DNA of 64,000 nt from Jaapia argillacea MUCL 33604 (Eukaryota; Basidiomycota; Agaricomycetes; Jaapiales; Jaapiaceae), in contig KL197723.1 of assembly GCA_000697665.1 (NCBI GenBank), forward strand, positions 242,448 through 306,447. Direction: 5' to 3'. The notes beneath the pieces are model-generated. The model was given only the letters and a program-made list of their open reading frames with translations, was not told where the DNA came from and did not search any database. The position numbers and the translations under genes are program-made. Positions 11,530-23,951 of this stretch are shown piece by piece. How positions within the stretch are numbered: the stretch's first letter is position 1; each line of letters opens with the position of its first letter.

Positions 11530-12780
11530 ATAGGCAGGTTACAAGTCAGAAAATAACGCGTTCATCGCATATGCCGTAGCATCAATGTGAGCTGAGTTAA
11601 CGTGTATTTCTCATCATATCGGGGAAGAAAAGGGGGGGGGGAGAGGTTGCAAGGAAATAGTACACTACAGGAAAAGGGATGAGGAATGGAAGAGGGACAT
11701 ACCATCTTCGAATGAAGTCTCCGACCTGTGAAGGACGAAGAGATTCCGAGCTGTTCACGGGATGCCTGCCCGAGTGTTTTGCTTGTACGAAATTCAGTCA
11801 GTGTATGGTTTGCAAGGGAGGAAAGAGTGGAGATGAGGGAGGGGTAGTGAGTCAGATATAAAAGGATGATCAATCGCACATGCCGGGGCATCGAAGGATG
11901 CGTACTTGAGGTCATCATAATATAAAGGTAAGAGCATGAGACGAACTGGGTATCGCAATCACCAATCCAAGAGGAATGAGTGTTGTATGCAACCGCAGCA
12001 AATAACTTGACGGGTGCTCGATCCCAATACAGTTTAAATCTAAGAGGTTAAATCAATGAATCAACATGGCGATGCAAAGACAACGAAATGAAGACAAGAT
12101 AGAGTCAGAAATAAAACGCGTTCATCGCATATGTTGGAACATCAACGAGGTAATAGGTATTTCTCATGATATTGGCCAAAAGAAATTTAGGGAGAGGTCA
12201 GGAGAAAGTAACGATACAAGAGGGGCTAAGGGGATGTGGAACGGGAGGAGACGTACTGCCTTCTTCCGAATGAAATCTCTGTCCATGAGGGGCGAGGACG
12301 GTTTTGAGTCGCTGATGAGGTGTGTTTATGTGCCCGTCCGACTGTTTCCCCGACTAAGTCTCGGTTTAGTATGTGGTTTGAAAGGGAGGAAAGAGGGGAG
12401 ATGAGAGGGAGTGAGTCAGGTAGAATTTCTCAATTGCATATGCCGGGACATCAAACGGAGTCTCTTCGAATTATGTTCATCATAGTACGAAGGTAAGAGG
12501 TGCAAAAAGGCAAACGAACAAAAAGAGAAGAGAAAAAGGGGGGAGGTGAATTTGTGTCACACTCACTAGTCTAAGCATCGTACACAACCGCATTATGTCC
12601 ATGGATACTCGCTCGTAATGCGGGGTAAACCTAAGAGACTGAATCATAAATCAACATGGCAATGCGAAGACAACGGGATGAAGACATGATAGAGTCAGAA
12701 ATAAAAACGCGTTCATCGCATATGCCGAAGCATCAATGTGAGCTGAGTTAACGTATAATTCTCATCATAGTTTTTTGTGG
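11530..12780. repeat. Three diverged copies of a ~560-590 bp tandem repeat
   Basis: The anchor AACGCGTTCATCGCATATG occurs at 11555, 12115 and 12706, spacings of 560 and 591. A second anchor, TCAACATGGCRATGC with the following GAAGACA and AGAGTCAGAAATAAAA, occurs at 12061 and 12651. The string GCATCAATGTGAGCTGAG continues after the first and third anchors. Between anchors the copies stay alignable but diverged, including an inner sub-motif (GCATATGCCGGGACATC type) at about 11875 and 12435. On the minus strand each copy has a short exon-like frame ending in a possible donor (DFIRKK-like before GTACGT or GTATGT) and a second frame reading DVPAYA or DASAYAMNA. The repeat may therefore be duplicated exons of a decayed minus-strand gene. 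No terminal inverted repeats or transposase signature were seen. Confidence 0.7.
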
Positions 12781-13447
12781 AACCAAAAGGAAAGGTGGAG
12801 AGGGAAATGAGAACCACGTACGTCGGCTGACTCTGCTTTCCGGATCCAACTCAAAGCCTTGACCTCTATGAAGCTAAGTAGGTCCAGACAACCATCATGA
12901 CCTTGACCTCGCGTAAAAGCGTTCTCCTCGACGAGACAGTGTTCGATTCCGATCACAGAGATCCAGCTTGAAATGAAGCCATCTCGTGCAGAGGTCACCA
13001 GTCTTGTCGCTTCGCGGTTGGGTTAGACCAGGTACCACCGAGAAATACCGACGAAGTAGCCAGAGCTCTAGCACTCAATACAAAACCCAGACTCTAGATG
13101 AAAACGCGTTAGAGCATCGGAGCGCATGAGGCGGCTGTCGAGGTCGTCGACAAGTTGAAGTCGGATGCAAATTACTTGACCGTGACGTGATCGTTGTGAC
13201 AGCGCACCGCCACCGCCACCGGGAGACCGGGTGGAAGTGGTCGTTATCGATTCCGCTCAAGTCCTTGAGTGGATTGCAGTCAGTCATTCTGGCGTCGGTC
13301 CCGTCATCTCAACGCCAACAACAACAACGCAATCCCCGCATCCCCTCGTCCTCATCTTACTCTCCCCTCCGTTTCTTGCTCGTCGTACTCGTTGCTACTC
13401 TACTCTCTACTTTGTGGTATCGAGTCTGTGCTATCGGGGGTTTTGTC
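12781..13447 (-). other. Possible decayed exon next to the repeat array
   Basis: A minus-strand frame at about 12820-13000 reads ISSWISVIGIEHCLVEEN, then a hydrophilic stretch and SWIRKAESAD just before a GTACGT donor. It lies where a further copy of the repeat's first exon-like element would be expected. It has no homologue I recognise and no clear start. From 13187 onward the sequence becomes CA/CT-rich and is probably the promoter and leader of the DCN1-like gene. Confidence 0.3.
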
Positions 13448-15562
13448 ATGGTGCGTTTTCGTCTTTCTTTTGGTTTAGTTGGGGTGGGAGGTCGGATGGT
13501 ACTTTGGGTTTTGGGTTTGGTTTTGGGTGAAGCTGATGAGCGCTTATGGTGCTGATGAGATGATTGATTGCTATCTCTTCCTTCTGGCGTTGGTATCCGA
13601 TTGGATTGGATTGAATTGAATAACTTGGATGATCACGTACCCAACCATCGCACATCTCCCACCCCCAAATCTCTTTTCGTCCAAACTCTATACACCCCGC
13701 AGCCCTGATTAACATCTTGTCTCCCTTGCAACAGTCCAAATCGTCCAAAGGAAAAGTTGACAAGGCGATGGAAGCTAGTATTGCGCAGTTTTGTGGTGTT
13801 ACTGGTGCTTCGTACGTCCTCCATTCCCCCTCTCCCCCTCTCTCCTTCTCTCTTGCTGTCCCACCTACCAGAACCTAACCCGTGGTTGGCAGCACGAAAG
13901 ATGCTAAACGTTACCTCGATAAACACAAACGCGTAGACATCGCAATCGACGCATACTACAACGACCCCCAACCCCCCGCCGCTCGTTCCTCAAGTGCACC
14001 GAGTACGAGTAAACTGAACGCTTTGTTCGATGGATACAAAGGTTCGGTCTCTCCTTCCCCGCTCTCTTCCCTGCATCCTCCCCTGCATCCCCTCTTCCTT
14101 CCCTGCATCCTTCTCCTCCCTTCACTTCCACTCCCTTCCCCACTCCATCCATCCCCACTCCCTCCTCCCCACTCCCTCCTCACGTATATTAAACCCCAAC
14201 TAACAAAACAAACAGACCCATCCTCAGACCTAATAACAATAGACGGCACAATCAAATTCTGCTCCGACCTAGCCGTCGACCCCGAAGATGTAGTTTTGTT
14301 AGCTGTGGCTTATGAGTTGAAGAGTCCGAGAGTGGGGGAGTGGGGGAGGAGTGGGTGGGTTGAGGGGTGGAAAGGGATTGGGTGAGTTTTCGTTTGTCCT
14401 CTTTCCTTCCTTTCGTCCTCCTTCCTTCGTCCTCCTTCCTCCCTCCTTCCTCCCTTCATCTTCCTCCCTCCCTCCTCCCTTCGTCGTCCTTCATCCTAAG
14501 TTCAGCTAACCAATGAACCCCCCTAGAGCGGACACGATACCAGCAATGAAGACATCCCTAATCCGACTCCGAGACAAGCTAGGTTCAGACCCAACTTATT
14601 TCGGTCAAGTTTACGCGCATACTTTTGATTTTGGGAGGGGGGAGGGGGCTAGGAGTTTGAGTGAGTTTTTGCTTCTCTCCTTTCTTTCCTTGTTTCATTT
14701 TTCCTCTTCGAAAATCCTTCTGTCGTTTTCGAAATCCCCTAATCGTTTCGGCGTTCCCCACTTCAACGTGATCGTAACTCAACTCACGTACCACAGGTCT
14801 TGATTCTGCTATTGCATTTTGGTCTTTGCTCCTCCCGCATGGGTTACAAGGAGGGGCGTTGGCGCATAGTGTCTTGTCTGGTATGTGGTTCCCCCTCAGT
14901 CTTCAAGTCGATGTGTGTTAAAGTTGATCGCATTCCTCACCAACATCGCTTCCCTTACCTATCATCTCCCACCCTCACCCTCACCTTCACCAACCCCGTC
15001 ACCACCATCAACCCCCCCACGCACCCACAAAAGACGGAGACGACACGGCAATGTCCTCACCCGACGAAGAAGGTTGGAAAGAAGAATACACGAATTGGTG
15101 GTTTGAGTTTTTGAGTGAGAAGGGGGGGAAAGGGGTTAGTAAGGATACTTGGGCTATGGTGGGTACCTTTTTTTTTGGGTGGTGAGGTTACGAGCCATGG
15201 GCTACGGGCTACGAGCCACGAGGTGGCGGGTGCGAGTTTGGGGAAGGGACCGGGTTGGTCTCGTATCGTGATCGTCCGACGCTGATTTTACTTTGGTAGT
15301 TTTTGGATTTTGTTAGGAGTATTGATTCGAAATTTGAAAAGTATGATTTGGAAGGTGAGTTATTTTTCCCGCCCTCGTTCTTTCTATCTCCCCTTGTCTC
15401 GTTCATTCACTAACTCGCCCCTTGATTCGTTCATCCCCCTTCTCTCGCTCACTCGTCCGCCTCCGCTAACGACATTCTGACACCATAGCTGCGTGGCCAT
15501 CTACGATTGATGATTTCGTGGTGTATGCGAAGGAGAGGTTGGTTAGTGAGGGAAGGGGATGA
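13448..15562 (+). CDS. DCN1-like cullin neddylation factor (UBA + PONY domain)
   Basis: DCN1 proteins act as scaffold-type E3 ligases that help Ubc12 transfer NEDD8 to cullins, activating SCF-type ubiquitin ligases. Nine exons sum to 288 residues, the usual length. An N-terminal UBA-like domain (about residues 5-45) shows FCGVTGASTKDAKRYLDKHK and AIDAYYNDPQ. The PONY/DCUN1 domain follows with ITIDGTIKFCSDLAVDPEDV, VLLAVAYELKSPRVGEW, SLDSAIAFWSLLLPHG, then EEYTNWWFEFLSEKG, DTWAMFLDFV, and the C-terminal YDLEAAWPSTIDDFVVYAKE. The start is uncertain: the most consistent model has a first exon that is only the ATG (13448-13450), joined by a 284-nt intron to codon 2 at 13735. Introns here are longer (up to 153 nt) and extremely pyrimidine-rich. 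The gene converges on the Pop8-like gene. Confidence 0.9.
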
Positions 15563-15778
15563 ATTTGGGATGGGGGAGGAAGGGGTGAGGCGCAGGATGG
15601 AAATGGATAGATGTGTAGGATGTTTGGAAGTTGTATTTTGAATGTGTTGTTAGTTACGAGGCTTGGAGCTATGATGTTTTTCATAAATGTTTTGTTTGGT
15701 AGTATACATTTGTATGGAGTCATGGACGGACACTTTCTTCAACGTCATGGTGGACGTCGAATTTGTGATGGAGGGACA

Positions 15779-16216
15779 TCATGCGCCGAGAACCCAGGGA
15801 TCGCGAGAGCCGAATGTCGATAGAAGGGAGGGCAAGAAGGGAGATTCTTTGATTAGGGAGAGACGGGGAGTTGAGGATGATGTTACGATTGATGCTAGGA
15901 TGTTGGGTGCTTCACTATTCCCCCTGAAGTTAGGTTCCGAGCGAGTGGGGGAGAGGGGGAGGGCGTACGTTGGGTTTACTCTGATCACTACTTCGGTCCC
16001 TTCCCCACTTTCACTCTCCCTTTCATCTTCACTGCCAAATTGACCTTGCGAAGAGGAAGGATCGCCAACCCATAAAATATCGATATAAGTATTAGCTCTT
16101 GTCTGACCGAAAGACTGGGAGAGGGAGTCTTGGATTGATTTTCTGATTTGGAGGGGTTGGGAGGGGGTGCTTAGGGAGAGGTGGATGTAGTGGTACGTTA
16201 CGGGGAGGGCTGTCAT
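15779..16216 (-). CDS. RNase P/MRP subunit, Pop8/Rpp14-like
   Basis: A single-exon gene of 145 residues with a strong start context (CACCATGAC). Features shared with the Pop8/Rpp14 family: an N-terminal strand YHYIHLSLS, a helix PLQIRKSIQDSLSQSFG, a following TYIDILWV strand, EVVIRVNP, and a C-terminal helix-strand SIVTSSSTPRLSLIKESPFL that resembles the human Rpp14 ending. Such proteins bind the RNA of nuclear RNase P (tRNA 5' processing) and RNase MRP (rRNA processing). An acidic, serine-rich loop of about 25 residues lies between the last two strands. The identification rests on pattern similarity in a poorly conserved family, so another small alpha/beta RNA-binding protein remains possible. 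Confidence 0.65.
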   Translation of the reverse strand: MTALPVTYHYIHLSLSTPSQPLQIRKSIQDSLSQSFGQTRANTYIDILWVGDPSSSQGQFGSEDERESESGEGTEVVIRVNPTYALPLSPTRSEPNFRGNSEAPNILASIVTSSSTPRLSLIKESPFLPSLLSTFGSRDPWVLGA

Positions 16217-16449
16217 GGTGCGAGGAGGTGGTACTTGGTCGCGTGGAGGTAAGAGGTAGGTAAGTAGTCACGTGGAACGTAGGGCGCTAGGTAGCCACGT
16301 GGGATTCATCGATCCAATCTGGGAAGAGCAGTGACCTCATCCTTCCCTCCTCCTTCTCCCTCTTCCCCCTTCCTCTTCACGTCGATCTACAACCACGGCG
16401 CCCAACCCCAACGCCCCAACGATCTACCACAAACCCCAACCCCAGGGCA

Positions 16450-19400
16450 ATGCCACCAACACCTCCCCAAGCGCCACCAGACGAAAACGCCTGCTGTGCC
16501 CTGATCTCGGAAGCTCAAGCCCGCTCCGACGCCCGCAGAGCAGCTCGAACGCACCAACCATGGATAGCCTTAAAGTTCGCTGTGGGGTTGACAGTTGGGT
16601 TGTTGGGATATACGACTTATGTTTATATTGCGAGGTTTTGTGTGGGCATTATTAGGGGGAGGACTCAGGTGGTGGGCAAGGCTGCGGGAGGTGAGTGGCG
16701 GTCTGTGTGTTTTTTTGGGAGGGGTGGGTGCTGATGTGTTTGTTTGGGGCAAGTGGGGTTTTTGGTGGTGTTTTGTGTGTTTGGGTTCATGACTTGGTGG
16801 TCTTATATCAAGGTCTGTCTTCCCCCCACCCCCTCGATGTGGTCGTTTATTGATATTGTGGGGATAACTAGGTCGTCTTGACCCCGCCTGGGTTTGCACG
16901 AGATGTGAGTTGCCAATCGTTATTCAATTCACTCTTCAACCTATCAATTAACCGACGACGACGACGACCTAGCATGTAGCGAAATCAGCGGCCCCTCCAC
17001 GTCCACCATCCACATCAACGATATCATTCGAAGATTCGATTGGAGGGTGGAGGTATGAAGGCATGTCTCAGGTCCCTCCCCCTCCTCCACCACCCACAGC
17101 CGCTTCGGGATCTATTTCCTACCAACCTCCCGCGCACCAACAACCACATGCATCTTCACACCAAACACACCAACCAAATCAACGAGATATCGAAAGCCAA
17201 ACAGAATCAACTCTCCTCCCAACCCCCACCGCACTCAAACCAAAACAGAGCACGACGAGTTCGTTGGGTGGGTTGAAGAGTGAACAGAGGTATATGGATA
17301 GTTTCGTTGGTGGGAGACCGCCTAGGAGTGCGAGCTTTGGGAGTGCGAGTGGGGAGGTTCGGCCTGGGGCTGCGGGTGCGGGTGTTGGTGCGGGTGCGGG
17401 TGCGGGTGGGGTTGGGGGAGGAACTCAGGGTGTTGCGACGAAAGTGCCAGGGGGGCCTCAGAGTCCGAGAGGACAGAGGAAAGCTAGTATCACTTCTCAA
17501 AAGAAGGAGGAAGGGGCGGGGTTGAAAGTTCCTGAGACGGCTCATTTTGGGGCGGGGGCGGGGGCGGGGGTGGGGGTGCAGACATCATCACATTCACTGG
17601 GAGCTTCTCATTCGCATTCACCGGGAGCTTCTCATTCCCACTCGCAAGGACCGTCTCATTCCCACTCGCAAGCGCCCTCCCATTCACACTCACAACCACC
17701 GTCCCATTCACCAGGACACTCGCACGGAGCCTCGCACTCCCAACCCCCATCACACATCCAAGATTATTCCGACTCTCTAAACCCTACACATCCAGCGGGG
17801 CTGCAGAGTCGGTTTTCGTCTGCTAGTAGGGTTCGTGGACAAGGTTCGTTTTCTTCGCCTTTTCGTTTTTTCGTTTTCTCGTTTTCTCAATGTGGGGGTA
17901 TGAGGATTTGGGGGTGAACTTTTGAGTCAAGTTTGGTTTGGTTTGAGGTTGAGGTTGAGTTGGGGTTCGTTTGGTGTTTCGACTTTCGTTTGGTGGTGTT
18001 CAAGTCGAGTTTCGTCTTCCGTTTGTTCGAGTCCATCGTGGGCTGTTTTTCTTTACCCGTTGTTAACACGAACACTCCCCCACAGATCCCCAACCAAAAG
18101 GTATCCCCCTCCCCCTCCCCTTCCTCTCAAAACCACAACCTCAACCTCAAACCCAAACCCAAACCAAACCCCGAATCCCAGGAGAGAGGAAACCACCCTC
18201 AATACCAGTTTTGTTACCTGAGTATAGGTATTGTTATAGAGACGAGTTGGTTAAACCGATGAGGTGTCATCATTGTAGGAGTTGTGGTACTGTGAGTCCA
18301 CCTTCTTTTTGTTTTTGGATTTGGGGAGGGCGCTGATTTTGGGGGGCAGTGTGTGTTGAGATATGATCATCATTGTCCTTGTGAGTGGTTTTGTTTTACG
18401 GTTGTGGTTGTGGTTGGAGGCGTGCTGAGTTTTGGGCCGGGGGTTTTTTTTAGGGATTGGACAGTGTGTGGGGGCTTTTAATCATAAGGTTCGTTTCTTC
18501 CTTTCTACTCACTGAGTTGGGTTTTCTTACGAGTTTGATTGCTCGTCAACCTCGCCATCACCACTCCACTCCACTCCACACCTCACCAACACCAACACCG
18601 ACACCACAACCTCGAAACAAACCAGTTCTTCTACATATTCCTCGAATGGTCTTCTTTGTTCTGTCTATGGACTTTTTCGACTGTTTTGGCGGTTACGGTT
18701 AGGAGTGCGGGGAGGGGTGATGATGTTGACGTTCAAGAGATTGTTATTATTGCTTTGTGAGTTTCTCTCTCCCTTTCTCTTCCTCTCCCTTCCCCTCTCC
18801 CCTCCCCTCCTCCCCCTTCCTCGCCCCTATCCCCCTCCCCCAACCCGATCTAACTCTAACCCCTGTAGAGCGGGCCTCTTTTCCCTATTCACATTAACGA
18901 TGTTAATCTCGCACACACATTTGATCGTGTTGAATATGACGACTGTGGAACATTTGGGGGTGCAGAGGATGAAGGAGAGGGAGAGGGAGGTTTTGGGGGG
19001 GATGTTTGGGTTGGTTGGGTTTAGGTGGGTTTTTACTTTGTTGCGGTTTTGTTCTTGTCTTGTTCTGTTTCGGTTTGTTTTCGGTTTTCGGTTTGATTTG
19101 GTTGGCGCGCTGGGGGGTTGGGAGGTGTTGGGAGGTGTTGATCGTTGATCGCTGATCTTGTTTGGTTACATAGCGCGAAAAGACGGACGAAGAGAGAGTG
19201 GGATGAAGAGTGGGGGAGGATTGGGAAGGAGGGGAATTTGTGGTGGTTGGGTGGTTGGAAGGAGAATTGGGTTAGTGTTATGGGGGGTGAACCTTTGGGT
19301 TGGTTCCGTGAGTTCTTTCTTCCCTTCATGTTCTTTAACCATTCTCGTATCCCTTGTCCTTCATTTGCCCTGCACTTCATTCCCCATGCCCTTCATACAC

Positions 19401-19593
19401 CCATGCCCGTCATTCACCATGCCCTTCGTTTACCTTCGCGATCCGCTAACGTTGACCTACAGTGCCAATTGGGAAAAGACATGAGAATGGGATGGAGTAC
19501 CCTATGAACCCTAGGTTTGATGAGCAGGGGAGGTGGAGGAGGAGGGTTGAGTGGCCGAAAGAGGTGCGAGGGGCGGGGGGGAGGGCGAGTTGA
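16450..19593 (+). CDS. DHHC-type protein S-palmitoyltransferase
   Basis: This integral membrane enzyme would attach palmitate to cysteines of target proteins at the Golgi, vacuole or plasma membrane. Eleven exons sum to 675 residues. Helix 1 is near residues 42-60 (ALKFAVGLTVGLLGYTTYVY), helix 2 reads VGFLVVFCVFGFMTWW, and VVLTPPGF precedes the loop as in the family. The Cys-rich domain runs [39 protein letters not shown], then VGAFNHKFF, with the catalytic DHHC split from its W by an intron. Two more helices follow, then the TTxE-type motif (MTTVEHLGVQRMKERE). The C-terminal LPIGKRHENGMEYPMNPRFD is also characteristic. Anomaly: the loop between helix 2 and the Cys-rich domain is expanded to nearly 340 residues, Pro-rich, Gly/Ala-rich and then His/Ser-rich. 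It could be a Pfa3- or Swf1-type enzyme; I cannot decide between them. Confidence 0.9.
17580..17760 (+). repeat. In-gene His/Ser-rich minisatellite
   Basis: An imperfect tandem repeat of about 24 and 30 nt encodes units such as PGASHSHS, QGPSHSHS and QAPSHSHS inside the DHHC palmitoyltransferase. All unit lengths are multiples of three, so copy-number changes would keep the frame. The preceding 17380-17420 and 17550-17575 are (Gly/Ala)n runs of the same low-complexity kind. Confidence 0.8.
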
Positions 19594-20302
19594 CGTCCAG
19601 GAGGGGAGTTGATTTTGGGGAAGGTTGATTAGGAGGAAGACGGGGAAGGGAAGATTGGGTGGATTGGATTGGACTTTTTTGATATGGATTTTTGTATGAG
19701 ACATAGGATGCCGGCTCGAGAATATCACAGTGGTTTCAAACAATCAGGTTTTAGCTTCTTGTTTGTTCGTTGTTCTTTGGTGCTTTGGCTTCAGTATGAA
19801 TGTTCTTGGACGGCGGCCTGTCGTGAGGATATCGGTGTAGGCTACTCGATATCTTGCTCAGTGAACATCTTGCTCTACCAATCTCGCGGAACCAACTTGG
19901 TCGAAGCGAAACCTTAGCCCCTAGAAGCAAACCGACACTGTCGCCCTAGGCTTGTGTCGGACTTGTGTCACTTATGGGTATGTGTGCGTGCCAACAGGCT
20001 GACGCTAAGATCATGCCACGTTTTCATTTGTGTTCCCTCGATGCCAATGTCGAACTTGGGTCTGCCCTCCTTGATTGGGTTGAGGTTCTACTGCTCCGAT
20101 CAGAATAACCCCTTGAGGTGATATTCTCTTCAACACGCCTTGCCAAGAACGTTGAGATTTGGAACGCTTAGGATGGAGGACTGTAATTATCTTCCCCGCT
20201 CATTGTTCACTCACGTACTGATCACAATTCTACTACGATTCAGAATGCCTCTCTCAGAATACCGTCCAATTCACCCCTCCGAGCCCACTCAATGTTCTGG
20301 GC
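19594..20302. other. Intergenic, no supported gene
   Basis: I see no recognisable gene. The sequence changes from G-rich 3' flank of the palmitoyltransferase to mixed composition. If the monooxygenase remnant downstream once had an N-terminal half with the FAD-binding GxGxxG motif, I cannot find it here. Confidence 0.4.
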
Positions 20303-21105
20303 AGGGGTTCGGTTAAATGACGAAAGTGCGGGTCGAACAAACGGGTTCTTTGAACTAGTCAGTGAAGGCAAGATTGAACTTATCGCGCCTGTGAGAGCCG
20401 AAAGGTTTGCTGGTGGTGGATTGGTGTGTTGAGCGATGGGAGGAAGGTGCCGATGTTGTTATTTTATGTATGGTTTATTGATCTTCGTGGAGAAAGATCT
20501 TCGATGGTAAGTTTCCTCCCTTCTCTGGATCTGCTGGTTTTGACCCGATTGATAGAGGATACGGTTGCTGAAGTTGGCCTGAACCGACTACCTCCATCAG
20601 AAGCCAGTCTGCTGGCTGAAGAAACGGAATGGAAGCACACCTCGATGTCAAACCCTCCCTCGAGTCACTCGCGGTCAACCCAACAATGAGCCTCCTCGAT
20701 TTGTCGCGGCCTCGTTCCTTCCAAGAACATTCCCAATCGAGATTTTGCCATCAACGGTGCCGTGGTGAGTACGGGTTCCACTCCTTCTCAGTACCTGTTG
20801 GCTTGACTCAATTGGTGGAAGTATAGTTCAGTGTGAACAATGACTGCGTATTCGAAGTCTGTGCCCATTGGATATCGTCATACTTGCTCGGAGATAGCTT
20901 CCTACGGCTTGCCACTCCTGAGGAGGCTTTCGCCCACACGGAACGGAATGCTGCTTGGCTGAGGAAACGCTATCCCTGGTGTGGTTGTGCAGACAGAATG
21001 GGAATTGGTTAGCGTGGGCTTTCAGTCCGATAGACTTGAAAGAGATTGAATTGCTTGGGGAGGAGAGGAAGGCGAAGAAGCTTAGACTGACCGTTAGCTA
21101 GTCTC
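20303..21105 (+). pseudogene. Flavin-containing monooxygenase remnant (C-terminal half)
   Basis: Fragments of an FMO-like FAD/NADPH monooxygenase appear in order but in shifting frames. They are NGFFELVSEGKIELIAPV with RAERFAGGGLV; then LSDGRKV in another frame (shift near 20426); DVVILC one base off (near 20455); AEVGLNRLPPSE through TEWKHTSMSNPPSS. After an in-frame TGA at 20687-20689, where a Trp codon would fit, come ASSICRGLVPSKNIPNRDF and AINGAV. Beyond a normal intron come VFEVCAHWISSYLLGDSFLR and LRKRYPWCGCADRMG, then a further shift near 21005 before WAFSPIDLKEIELLGEE. With several shifts, a stop and no N-terminal half, this is not a working gene. The surviving intron shows it derives from a genomic gene copy rather than a retrocopy. 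Confidence 0.75.
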
Positions 21106-21436
21106 TCCACACCTGTCCTTTTGACTGTTCTTCGTTTGCATGCCCTCTCCTGTCACCTCTATATCCTTGTTTCTTCGATCCTCAACATCGTTCCGGCTGA
21201 TATCCCAGCCTATCTTTGAGCTTCCTACTTGCGCTCACACAACGTACGAATATCGTCGCGAAACAGCATTTGCGACAATCTAAGCGCCCGCAGCAAGCAT
21301 GCCCTCGGCTAAGAATTAGCACTTGAGCTACTGCATGTTGGGAAATCCGTCGGCTAGATTGAATTGTCGAATATCCTTGCTGGGAGCCCCAGCAGCCCCA
21401 CATCGGACGGATCATGCATGAAGCGAGACCCTTCTG

Positions 21437-21444
21437 TATATATA
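21437..21444 (+). promoter_or_regulatory. Candidate TATA box of the ornithine aminotransferase gene
   Basis: TATATATC lies about 90 bp upstream of the ATG at 21531 in an otherwise mixed sequence; the leader that follows is CA/CT-rich as in many fungal promoters. Its function is inferred from sequence and spacing only. Confidence 0.4.
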
Positions 21445-21530
21445 TCTCACAGTCGCCGGAAATTTACCCTTGATAGCGCTCATCATCTCCACCATCGTCG
21501 AAATCAACCAACTCACCAACTTCCTTCACA

Positions 21531-23719
<2,189 letters not shown>

Positions 23720-23951
23720 GGTCGGTATGATGTTGCTCTCGCGGATGTCAAGGGAGGGTTGGACCGTGTATATTTCACTCTGTATTTGTCAGCCCTTGTC
23801 TTCAGAAGACATAGGGCAGAGATGTCGCCCACTGTATTGTACACCCCTCTTTCCCATTAATGTGGTTCCCTGGATGGCCTATGCCGTGAATGGGTACGAA
23901 CATGAAGTATGCAAAGGCTGCAACGGGAGCATAGCCCTGGAACCTCCACTG

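Noticed and set aside
11500-12800. CRISPR-like array
   Set aside because: The repeats are about 560-590 bp apart and diverged, and the genome is fungal; this is a tandem duplication, not CRISPR.
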